This document shows, piece after piece, positions 1-7,400 of a stretch of 23,346 nucleotides of DNA (the stretch's first letter is position 1; each line of letters begins with the position of its first letter). The translations under genes and the position numbers were made by a program. Location of the stretch: assembly GCA_947631875.1 (NCBI GenBank), contig CANRMV010000003.1, positions 1-23,346 on the forward strand. Reading direction: 5' to 3'. This stretch comes from an uncultured Clostridia bacterium (lineage in GTDB: Bacteria > Bacillota > Clostridia > Christensenellales > UBA1242). The notes below the pieces were generated by a model. It did not search any database. It was given only the letters and a program-made list of their open reading frames with translations, and was not told the DNA's origin.

Positions 1-237
1 AAGAAGGGGAACAATCTTTTATGTCAACTTGTTGAAAAGTGTGGTGGAATAAATTTTGATATGCCTTATGTGCTTGGTTATTCTGGGCTTTCAGATGCTT
101 TTTTGCAAAAGTATCTTGCCGACAGCGCTGCACTTTGGCATGGGCACACGGACAATGTTCCTGCTTATATGATTGGAAGCACCATTGGCACTCATGTTGG
201 GCCAAATGCAATCGCGGTTGCATTCTTTGCCAAATAA
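1..237 (+). CDS. DegV family protein, C-terminal fragment (5' end outside window)
   Basis: The reading frame is open from base 1 and ends at TAA 235-237, leaving 78 residues. It ends with IGSTIGTHVGPNAIAVAFF, the conserved C-terminal signature of DegV proteins. DegV-fold proteins bind a fatty acid in a deep pocket between two domains, and the FakB members present it to the kinase FakA for phospholipid synthesis. The visible part is the lid of the C-terminal domain, including the G-T-H-V-G-P turn. A second DegV gene lies at 1097-1957 beyond one inverted gene, so this is a paired locus. A bidirectional terminator follows directly. The family is clear. Whether it is a FakB, and for which fatty acid, cannot be judged without the N-terminal half. 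Confidence 0.88.
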   Translation, partial: KKGNNLLCQLVEKCGGINFDMPYVLGYSGLSDAFLQKYLADSAALWHGHTDNVPAYMIGSTIGTHVGPNAIAVAFFAK

Positions 238-244
238 ATAAAAA

Positions 245-310
245 AACAACAGCTCTTAAAAGGTGTTTGAAAAACAGCAAATTTTTAAAGAGTTGTTATT
301 TTTTATTTTT
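245..310. terminator. Bidirectional rho-independent terminator between convergent genes
   Basis: AACAAC and CTCTT (245-257) pair with AAGAG and GTTGTT (289-297), with a small AG bulge and A/T pairs extending inward. A T-rich tract follows on the plus strand, and the A7 run before the left arm supplies a T tract on the minus strand. It therefore suits both the DegV gene ending at 237 and the regulator ending at 296, whose last codons overlap the right arm. Confidence 0.7.
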
Positions 311-913
311 AAAAATTTTCAAATTGACCAAAAAGGCAATGCAAACTTCAATAACTTCATACACACCTGCAAGCACAAATATGTATGCCATGTTTGGAAC
401 GCTTAGACAAGATAGATATAATGACAAACAAATCAGCCAACCAAATGCGGAAAGCGAAATTATATCCACAAATTTGTAAATAACACGAATATAAATTGTC
501 ACACTTAAAAACGAAAAAGGAGCAAGATATAAGTATATAAGGTTTAGGTTGAACCCTGTAACATTCAACAGTTTTAAAATGTAAACAAGTGCGATGCCAG
601 AGGCAAAAAGTATGGCGTTTGCCATGATAAGCATAACAAGACGAAAAAGAGTTTTGCGGATGTTTTTCTTTGGTTTTTCCTCAACAGGTTTTTCTTCCAC
701 AGGGGTTTGCTCGCTTAACAAGTCCTCAATTTTCACGCCATAAATTTGGGCAATTTTTTGCAAAACAAAAGCATTGGGCATGGTTTCACCTTTTTCCCAT
801 TTGCTTATATTTTTGTTGCTGTAATTAAGTTTTTTGGCAAGTTCAAGCTGGCTTAGCCCAGCATTTTTGCGAAACTTAATCAAATTTTTTGCAAGGACTT
901 CTTTTTCTTCCAT
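296..913 (-). CDS. XRE-family transcriptional regulator with four C-terminal membrane helices
   Basis: This 205-residue protein has an N-terminal Cro/C1-type helix-turn-helix at about residues 6-62. Visible landmarks are LIKFRKNAGLSQLELAKKL, then NISKWEKGETMP and LQKIAQIYGV. An acidic-proline linker with PVEEKPVEEKP follows at 71-81. Four hydrophobic segments lie near 89-113, 122-141, 148-170 and 174-197, and the tail is basic. Membrane-bound XRE regulators of this shape are common in Firmicutes, and the membrane part may sense envelope state or tether the DNA-binding domain. No SD is visible; a promoter whose -10 ends six bases before ATG suggests a leaderless mRNA. A perfect inverted repeat over that promoter suggests autoregulation. 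The target genes are unknown. The adjacent DegV genes are candidates by position only. Confidence 0.88.
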   Translation of the reverse strand: MEEKEVLAKNLIKFRKNAGLSQLELAKKLNYSNKNISKWEKGETMPNAFVLQKIAQIYGVKIEDLLSEQTPVEEKPVEEKPKKNIRKTLFRLVMLIMANAILFASGIALVYILKLLNVTGFNLNLIYLYLAPFSFLSVTIYIRVIYKFVDIISLSAFGWLICLSLYLSCLSVPNMAYIFVLAGVYEVIEVCIAFLVNLKIFKNKK

Positions 914-918
914 AACAA

Positions 919-949
919 TATTTTAGCACTTTGAAAACTAAAATAGCAA
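919..949 (-). promoter_or_regulatory. Promoter of the XRE gene with overlapping inverted-repeat operator
   Basis: Read on the minus strand, TTGCTA (949-944) and TAAAAT (925-920) are 18 bases apart, and the -10 ends six bases before the ATG. A perfect 8-bp inverted repeat, TATTTTAG-N11-CTAAAATA (919-926 and 938-945), covers the -10 and touches the -35. This is the expected geometry for autorepression by a dimeric HTH protein. The pairing is seen directly; its use as an operator is inferred. Confidence 0.55.
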
Positions 950-1030
950 TCATTTTTGCAAGAAAAAAGTCAAATTCCACATTTAAGCGAACTGCATTTT
1001 GCAAGTGTAGAATTATATTTTGGGTTTCGC

Positions 1031-1059
1031 TTGTTTGATTTTGCCAATTTGCATAAAAT
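1031..1059 (+). promoter_or_regulatory. Putative promoter of second DegV gene
   Basis: TTGTTT (1031-1036) and TAAAAT (1054-1059) are separated by 17 bases, placing the transcript start near 1066-1068. A small hairpin, GAAAC-GAAAA-GTTTC (1068-1082), would then sit at the extreme 5' end of the mRNA, just ahead of the SD AAAAGGAG (1083-1090). Confidence 0.45.
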
Positions 1060-1096
1060 TTCTTTTAGAAACGAAAAGTTTCAAAAGGAGTATTTT

Positions 1097-1957
1097 ATGA
1101 ACAAAGTTAAAGTCATAACAGACAGTTGTTGCAGCCTTACGCCACAACAGTTGGAAAAACTTGGGGTGGATTATGTTTCAATGGATATAACGGTGAATGG
1201 TGTAACACACAACAGTTTTGATTATCCAATAAAAGATTATGAAGAGTTTTATGAGGTGCTTGAAAAAGCGGAAAGTTGCTCCACAAGTTGCATAAACACA
1301 TTCACTTTTGAAGAAATTTTTGAGAAATATGTTAAAGAGGGCTTTGACGTTTTTTATGTTGGCTTGTCGGGCGGAATGAGTTGCACAAACAACAATGCAC
1401 TAAAAGCGGCAGAAGAAGTGAATGAAAGACATGGAAAACATATTTGGGTTGCTGACAGTTTAACAGGAAGTTACACTATTGCTTTTGATGTTGAAAAGGC
1501 AAAGCAAATGGCGGATGAAGGGAAGTCGGCACAAGAAATTTATGAAGCCATACACAACAATGGCCTTAAAACTTTTGCAATTTTTGCTCCAGGCGACCTC
1601 AAATTTTTAAGAAAGTCGGGCAGGATAAGTAAATTTGTTGCAAGCATTGGGTCGATGCTTAAAATCGTGCCAGTGATAACTGCAAATGACAAAGGGGAAT
1701 TGAAATTATTTTCAAAATCGATTGGCAGAAAAAAGGCACTTGCAACCATTCAAAATTTTTGCTTGCAGCATGCCGACCTTGAAAGCGAAGGCAAAATGAT
1801 TGTTGGCCACACGGGACAAAAGGCGGAGGCGGAGCAACTTGCTGAATTTTTAAAACAGCACACAAAAAACAAACAAATAAGTGTGGAATATATTGATTAC
1901 ACAATGGGCTGCAACTGTGGGCCAAAAACCTTGTCGGTGTTTGGATTTTTGAGATAA
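1097..1957 (+). CDS. DegV family protein, cysteine-rich variant
   Basis: This 286-residue protein has the usual DegV length. The start is ATG 1097, seven bases after a strong AAAAGGAG. The longer open frame from 956 lacks an SD and adds residues unlike the family. DegV landmarks are VITDS at 6-10, GLSGGMS at 89-95, ADSLTGSY at 119-126 and the later FLRKSGRIS motif. It is probably a two-domain fatty-acid-binding protein that could serve a FakA-type kinase, though no kinase gene is visible here. Oddly, it has eight cysteines at conserved positions: TDSCC replaces the usual TDST-type start, SGGMSC follows the SGG loop, and the C-terminal signature is TMGCNCGPKTL where the neighbouring paralogue has IGTHVGPNAI. 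The family is clear; the ligand and the role of the cysteines are open. Confidence 0.93.
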   Translation: MNKVKVITDSCCSLTPQQLEKLGVDYVSMDITVNGVTHNSFDYPIKDYEEFYEVLEKAESCSTSCINTFTFEEIFEKYVKEGFDVFYVGLSGGMSCTNNNALKAAEEVNERHGKHIWVADSLTGSYTIAFDVEKAKQMADEGKSAQEIYEAIHNNGLKTFAIFAPGDLKFLRKSGRISKFVASIGSMLKIVPVITANDKGELKLFSKSIGRKKALATIQNFCLQHADLESEGKMIVGHTGQKAEAEQLAEFLKQHTKNKQISVEYIDYTMGCNCGPKTLSVFGFLR

Positions 1958-1981
1958 GGATGAAAAGCACAAAAACTTTGT

Positions 1982-2010
1982 GGGAGAGGAATATTTTCTC
2001 TTCCTTTTTT
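1982..2010 (+). terminator. Rho-independent terminator after second DegV gene
   Basis: GGGAGAGGAA and TTTCTCTTCC form a ten-pair stem (two G-T pairs) around the loop TAT, followed by six T residues. It lies 25 bases after the DegV stop and just before the strong promoter of the next unit, so it separates the two transcripts. Confidence 0.85.
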
Positions 2011-2020
2011 ATCTTATGTA

Positions 2021-2068
2021 TTGACAAAAAGCATATAATTTGATATATTTATATTAGCGATAATATAA
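2021..2068 (+). promoter_or_regulatory. Strong promoter with palindromic operator for the ABC / giant-protein operon
   Basis: A consensus TTGACA (2021-2026) and TATATT (2044-2049) are separated by 17 bases. A perfect 8-bp inverted repeat, TTATATTA-GCGA-TAATATAA (2049-2068), starts inside the -10 and covers the predicted transcript start. A protein bound there should block initiation. The SD AAGGGG follows at 2067-2072 and partly overlaps the right arm, so a repressor, or a hairpin in the mRNA, could affect both steps. No regulator gene is adjacent, and the site differs from the one over the XRE promoter at 919-945. Confidence 0.75.
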
Positions 2069-2077
2069 GGGGAAAAT

Positions 2078-2794
2078 ATGCTTCAAATCAAAAATCTCAA
2101 CAAAAAGTATAAAAACAATGACAAATATTCTGTAAAGAACTTGAATTTAACTGTTGCCAGCGGTGAGATTTTTGGATTTTTGGGCAAGAACGGAGCAGGA
2201 AAAAGTACAACAATCAAATGTTTAACAGGCATAATCCCTTTTGAAACAGGCGAAATTTTGATTGACGGCAGAGACATTAAAAAAGAGCCAATCGCTGCAA
2301 AAATGAACATCGGCTATGTGCCTGATGACCACGCAGTTTACGACAATTTGACGGGAAGGGAATATGTTTCCTTTATGGCGAATGTTTATGGCGTTGACAA
2401 AGAAACCGCAAAAAAAAGACTGGATAAATTTGAGCGCGGATTTTCTATGAGCAAATTTATGGACAAACAAATCCGTTCTTATTCTCACGGAATGAAACAA
2501 AAAATTTGCATAATGGGAGCGCTTATTCACAATCCTCACCTTTGGGTGCTTGACGAGCCTTTCACGGGGCTTGACCCACAAGGCATAGATGAAATTAAGG
2601 AATATATGTTCATGCACAAAAAGCAAGGCAACACTGTGTTTTTCTCCACGCATAACATTGATATGGCGGCAAAACTTTGCGACAGAATTGGAATTATGCA
2701 CAACGGCCAGTTGCTTGATGTGGTTGAGGTTAAAAAATTCATATCTTCTGGGCAGTCACTTGAAGAGCATTTTATGAAACTGACAAAAAATTAA
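2078..2794 (+). CDS. ABC-2 type transporter, ATP-binding protein
   Basis: This 238-residue nucleotide-binding subunit couples ATP hydrolysis to the permease encoded 12 bases downstream. Walker A is GKNGAGKST at 36-44, the signature is YSHGMKQK at 135-142, Walker B with catalytic glutamate is WVLDEP at 156-161, the D-loop is TGLD at 163-166 and the switch histidine is in STHN at 190-193. The Q-loop glutamine is replaced in GYVPDD (79-84), a substitution common in the CcmA/ABC-2 exporter branch. The start is ATG 2078 after AAGGGG. It is the first gene of a four-gene unit with two giant surface proteins. Export is likely from the subfamily, but the substrate (drug, lipid, glycan or protein) is not shown. 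Confidence 0.93.
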   Translation: MLQIKNLNKKYKNNDKYSVKNLNLTVASGEIFGFLGKNGAGKSTTIKCLTGIIPFETGEILIDGRDIKKEPIAAKMNIGYVPDDHAVYDNLTGREYVSFMANVYGVDKETAKKRLDKFERGFSMSKFMDKQIRSYSHGMKQKICIMGALIHNPHLWVLDEPFTGLDPQGIDEIKEYMFMHKKQGNTVFFSTHNIDMAAKLCDRIGIMHNGQLLDVVEVKKFISSGQSLEEHFMKLTKN

Positions 2795-2806
2795 AAGGAG
2801 AAAGGT

Positions 2807-4411
2807 TTGAATAGGTTTAACGCACTTGTAAAATTTGAATTTATGTCAAATATTTCGCGTTTTGCTGGCGACAAACTTTTTTCGCGCATAAAAAGAGCGG
2901 CGCTTTCTTTGTTTGGAGTGGCTTGTCTTGCCGCACTTTTTGTTTATGCAATTCAGGCTGTTATGAATGTGTTTGTAAGCACAGGAATGCAACAAGAATT
3001 TGTTATCATCTTTGCATTTTTCATGATGGTTTTGCATTTTGTGGTTGGGCTGGTTATGGCAACAAAATCGCTTTTTCTTAAAGCGGATTTGTCAATTTTG
3101 AATTTGCCTGTGGGAGGAATGGAAATTCTTGCGGCAAAACTATTTTGCCTATATTTGAAACAACTTTTCTTGTCGCTTGTGTTGTCCTTGCCTGTTTTTG
3201 TGCTTTTTGGAATTAAAACCATGCAAGGTGCGGTGTTTTTTGCATTGCTTGCTCCAAATGTTGCGTTTTTGCCTGTAATTCCATTTTTACTTTCTGTTTT
3301 GTGTTCTGTGCCTGTTATGTGGCTGCTCAAACTTTTCAAAAACAAATTTTTCCTTTTGATTATTTCCTACTTTTTGATGCTTGTTGCTGGTTTTTTGCTT
3401 TACATATACGTTTTGAAGTTTGTTTTAAATATTTTGGAAAGCGGAAATTTTTCCAATGTGTTTGATGCTTCAACAATAGCCAACATAAAGCAAATTGCCT
3501 CCTATATATATCCCGCTTTGCTGTTTAAAAACAGTTTGCTGTTTTACAATTTTTGGAGAAGCGCAACCATAAACTTTGCAATTTTTGTTGTGCTTATTTT
3601 TGCCATTTTCATTTTTGCAGATAAGTGGTATTTCAAACTTTTGATTTCCAGCAAAAATCAACCAATTTTTTCTAAAAAAACTGAGGTGAAAATTCAAAAG
3701 CCAATTTATGCGCTTATGGGCAAAGAGTTTAAAAACATTTTCCGCTCTACAAACTATGCTTTTCAATATTTAACAATCGTTTTCACAACTCCACTCATGG
3801 TGTATTTTTCCAGCCAAATTGCCTCAGGTGTTGGCACGCCTATTTTGGGCGAAGGCATAATGCCGGGCATTGTGGTTTTGGTTTTGGTTATGTTTTTAAG
3901 CATGGGGAGTTCTTTTTCGGCAACCTCAATCACAAGAGAGGGCGGCAACTTTTTCCTAACAAAAATAATTCCAATCAGTTTCACGCAGCAAGTTTTTGTT
4001 AAGTTTTTGATTTATATAATAATTTCCATTCCTGCGATTTTCATTTCTTGTTATGTTTTGGCATTTGCACAAATAATAGACTACACTGCGGCACTCCTGA
4101 TTGCCATTGCGCTGTCCTTTGTTATAGTTGGAAACATTTGCAATTCAATTTCTATGGACATAAAAAGGCCACAATTTCAATATCTTGAAAATGGTGAGGT
4201 GGCAAACAACAACAAAAACATTTCAAGTTCGATTGGAATCGGTTTTGCAATTTCCGTTTTAATGGGCATTGGCGGCATACTCTTGTCATATTTCATTGGC
4301 ATTTCCTCAATGTATGCGGTGTTGTTTGCTTTTGGCGTGCCTTTTGCATCGATTGAATTATTTAGACTGTTTTTCCACTTGGAGAGGCGTTACAACGCCA
4401 TAGAGGTGTAG
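2807..4411 (+). CDS. ABC-2 type transporter, large membrane permease
   Basis: This 534-residue integral membrane protein has about eleven or twelve hydrophobic helices. Clusters lie at about residues 30-57, 62-86, 110-205 and 248-268, a polar segment at 270-310 contains KKTEVKIQKPIYALMGKEFKN, and a second membrane block spans about 318-520. The two-block layout suggests a fusion of two six-helix permease halves, so one polypeptide could work with the ATPase encoded upstream. The start is TTG 2807, chosen because AAAAGGAG ends six bases before it and no in-frame ATG is as well placed. It follows the ATPase gene by 12 bases, and its stop codon is one base from the next ATG, indicating coupled translation. 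Substrate unknown. Confidence 0.85.
   Translation: MNRFNALVKFEFMSNISRFAGDKLFSRIKRAALSLFGVACLAALFVYAIQAVMNVFVSTGMQQEFVIIFAFFMMVLHFVVGLVMATKSLFLKADLSILNLPVGGMEILAAKLFCLYLKQLFLSLVLSLPVFVLFGIKTMQGAVFFALLAPNVAFLPVIPFLLSVLCSVPVMWLLKLFKNKFFLLIISYFLMLVAGFLLYIYVLKFVLNILESGNFSNVFDASTIANIKQIASYIYPALLFKNSLLFYNFWRSATINFAIFVVLIFAIFIFADKWYFKLLISSKNQPIFSKKTEVKIQKPIYALMGKEFKNIFRSTNYAFQYLTIVFTTPLMVYFSSQIASGVGTPILGEGIMPGIVVLVLVMFLSMGSSFSATSITREGGNFFLTKIIPISFTQQVFVKFLIYIIISIPAIFISCYVLAFAQIIDYTAALLIAIALSFVIVGNICNSISMDIKRPQFQYLENGEVANNNKNISSSIGIGFAISVLMGIGGILLSYFIGISSMYAVLFAFGVPFASIELFRLFFHLERRYNAIEV
4386..4408 (+). promoter_or_regulatory. Hairpin abutting the SD of the giant Big_2 gene
   Basis: The last permease codons contain a perfect palindrome, GGCGTTACAACGCC (4386-4399), able to form GGCGT-TACA-ACGCC. 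Three bases later comes the SD GAGGTG (4403-4408), four bases before the ATG at 4413. It is unusually GC-rich for this window. It could set the translation level of the downstream gene relative to the permease, or it could be chance coding for Arg-Arg-Tyr-Asn-Ala. Confidence 0.35.
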
Positions 4412-4412
4412 C

Positions 4413-7400
4413 ATGAAGAAACTTATGTTGTTTTTGATGGTTGCCATTCCAATAATCGTTGTAATGATTGTTAAACTGACCGCCACAGTTGCGGTTGGAG
4501 ATGTTTTCATTTCTGTGGAAAGCATAACGCTTAGCGAAGATTCAATTTCGGCAATGGTGGGCGATAGTTTGGATTTAAGTTTCACAATTTATCCTGAGGT
4601 TGCCTCAAATCAAGATGTGTTTTGGAACAGCAGCAATGAAAGCGCAGCAGTTGTTGACCTAAACGGACACGTGGATTTTGTTGGAATTGGCTCGGGCTAC
4701 ATTTCTGCAAGCACAAAGGATGGAAACAAAACCTCACAATGTTCTTTCTATGTTGGCGACACAAAAGTTCACCAAGTGAAATTGACTGCGGCAGAAAATT
4801 TTGTTCATATAAATGACACATTGCAATTAAGCGCAAATGTGCTTCCAAATGAAGCAACAAATCAAGATGTTTCCTTCTATTCAAGCGATGAAAGCATTGC
4901 CGAAGTGGATTCAAACGGACTTGTCACCGGCCTTCAAGAAGGATATGTCACCATAACGGTCACAACAGATGAGGGCGGTTTCACCGACAGCATAGATTTG
5001 GCGGTTATATATCCCGTTGAGGCGCTTGTGGTTGAAAAGGAAGAGGTTATCACTTCTTCAAAAACATATCAAATTGAGTATTTGGTTCAACCAGACTCCG
5101 CCACAAATAAAAACGTCACTTTTGAGGTTGAAAATCCAGAAATTGCAAGTGTCAACCACACAGGACTTGTCACTTTTAACAAAGCGGGCGAAACAAAAAT
5201 AACGCTGACAACGCTTGACGGAAATTTCCAAAGAACAGTTAAGTTTATTTACACAGAGGGCTATGCTTATGACTTAATTTTGGAAGAGCCTTCCATGATA
5301 ATTGATGTGGACAGCGCACCGGTGGAAATTAAGTATCAAACTTTTCCAGAGAACTTGTATAGCACCAAAGTGGAGTTTTCTTCCTACGATGAAAACGTGG
5401 CGTATGTTGATGCCGCAGGCTTTATTCACGCGGCAAAGAGTGGAAACACAGTTATCAATTTGAAAGTGCAAAAAAGCGACAAAACCTACATTCAAAAACA
5501 AATTTATGTCACAGTTGTGAGCCCAGCAAAAGAAATTTTGATTGATGACGGAATAACCGCAGAAAAAACTTATCAATTAAATCCAAAGGCCAGCCCAGAT
5601 GATGCAAAGGATGTGAAATATTATTACCATATTATTGACGAGGACAAAGCAACAGTGTCAACAAGCGGGCTTGTTGTGTTCAACACGCAATCGCCATGCA
5701 CAGTTGCAGTGGACATCTATGCAAATGAGGACAGAAGCGAGGTTTCAAAGAGAGTTCACATAACCTACACAGCGGGCAAAGTGGCAGAGTTCAAACTTTT
5801 GGAAAAGAACATAACTCTCTCTTGTGGGGAAACGGCAGAACTTAAATATGAAATTTTGCCAGAGAATGCCACAATCAAACCTATGACACTTTCCATTGAG
5901 AGCAACAACCCAATTTTGGGAGAAGGCGATGTTGTTGAAATTGTTGACGGCTCCATCCATGCACTTTCGGGCGGAACGGCAGTTGTGAAAGTTTTGTTTG
6001 TGCTTTATGACAACAGAGTTGTTGAAGAATATTGTGAAGTTAATGTTGTAAGACAGCCAACTGACCTTGAAATTGAAATAAATCTTGAAAAATACAACAA
6101 TCAATATGTGACGGCACAAAATGTTGTTGAATTTTCTGGAAAAATTTTGCCTCTTGATGCCGCCGCGCAAAACATTGATTGGGCTGTAAATGACAGCACA
6201 ACAGCATTCATTCGTGGCAACACGCTTATTTTCAATCGCGTTGGCTTTGTGACGCTCACTGCAACACTTGGGCAAATTTCCAAATCTGTTGAAATTTATT
6301 ATGCAGGGGCAAATCCTGTTAACGCCGAAGTTAATGCCACTTTTAATGGTCAAAATGTTCCAATTCCACAAAAAATGAAGGTTGGTGAAAGTTTTGAAGT
6401 GTTTATTTCAAAAATTGTTCCAACCTATCAAGTTATGCCGGCATTTTCGCTGCAAACAACCAATCAAAAAACATTAGACCCAAAAGGGAAAGTTTTGCAA
6501 GTTGAAAACGGAATGGTGAAAGCGGTTGCGGGCGGAAGCGCAACACTTGTTGTGTATATTGCAAGTTCAATAAGGCTGAATTTTGCGATAGAGGTTGAAA
6601 GAACGCCTGAAAAAATTTCCATTTTAAATGCAGACATTCAAGTGACATCAAGCACTGTGGAACTCCAATGTGAAGTTTTGCCTGTGGACACAACCAACAA
6701 AACTGTTGTGTATGTTGTGGAAGAGGAAAATCTTGCCACAATCGAGGGAACAACACTCACTTTTAAACAAAACGGTCTTGTTCACATAACCGCCTTTTGC
6801 CAAGCAAACGAAAGCATTAGAACAACCTTCACCATCGAAAAAGTGGAGAAAAATGTGCTGATTTATAACCTTGAAAATTCCAGTGCAACCTTTAACAAAG
6901 GGGAAATAATCACATTCAATTTGGACGAAGAATACACAGTGAAAATTGAAGAAAATTTGCCACTTGTGGCGGGTGAGAATGTTGTTCAAATTCAAGGAAA
7001 AAGTTTGCACACTGTTTCGGCAGGAATTGCCAAAATTTTAGTTTCCACAAAAGATAAAAAATATCATATTCAAATTGTTGTAAATCAACTTGTTGAGGAC
7101 ATTGATTTTGTTGGGGCTGAGGACACTTATGAAAATGAATATGTTGTTGGAAAAGATGTTGTGGCACTTGACTTTGAAGTTCGCCCAACCTTTGCAACAA
7201 ATGCAGAAATTTCTTTCAGCCTTGTGGACTCAATTTCCGCCGATGGCAAGCAGGAAATGATTGCCTACATCAGTGACAAAAAACTGTATTTCACAAAAGC
7301 GGGAACTGTTAAACTGCAAGTTGTTTCGGCAGACAAAAATGTTTCCAAAACAATTTCCATTCGCTTCACAGGAGGTGATGCACTTGATGCTCAACTTTCG

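Noticed and set aside
956..1096. N-terminal extension of the second DegV protein by 47 residues
   Set aside because: No SD before 956, the added residues are unlike DegV N-termini, a promoter lies inside the stretch, and ATG 1097 has a strong SD.
2034..2039. A perfect TATAAT inside the promoter of the ABC operon
   Set aside because: It lies only seven bases from TTGACA, and no suitable -35 is found 16-18 bases upstream of it, so TATATT at 2044 is preferred.
2222..2701. A 159-codon minus-strand frame opposite the ABC ATPase
   Set aside because: The plus strand encodes all ABC motifs in order; the antisense product has no domain and no SD.
5745..6371. A 208-codon minus-strand open frame inside the giant Big_2 gene, and many similar ones
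   Set aside because: These are shadow frames from the biased codon use of the repeat gene. They have no SD or recognisable protein features, and the sense frame is clearly coding.
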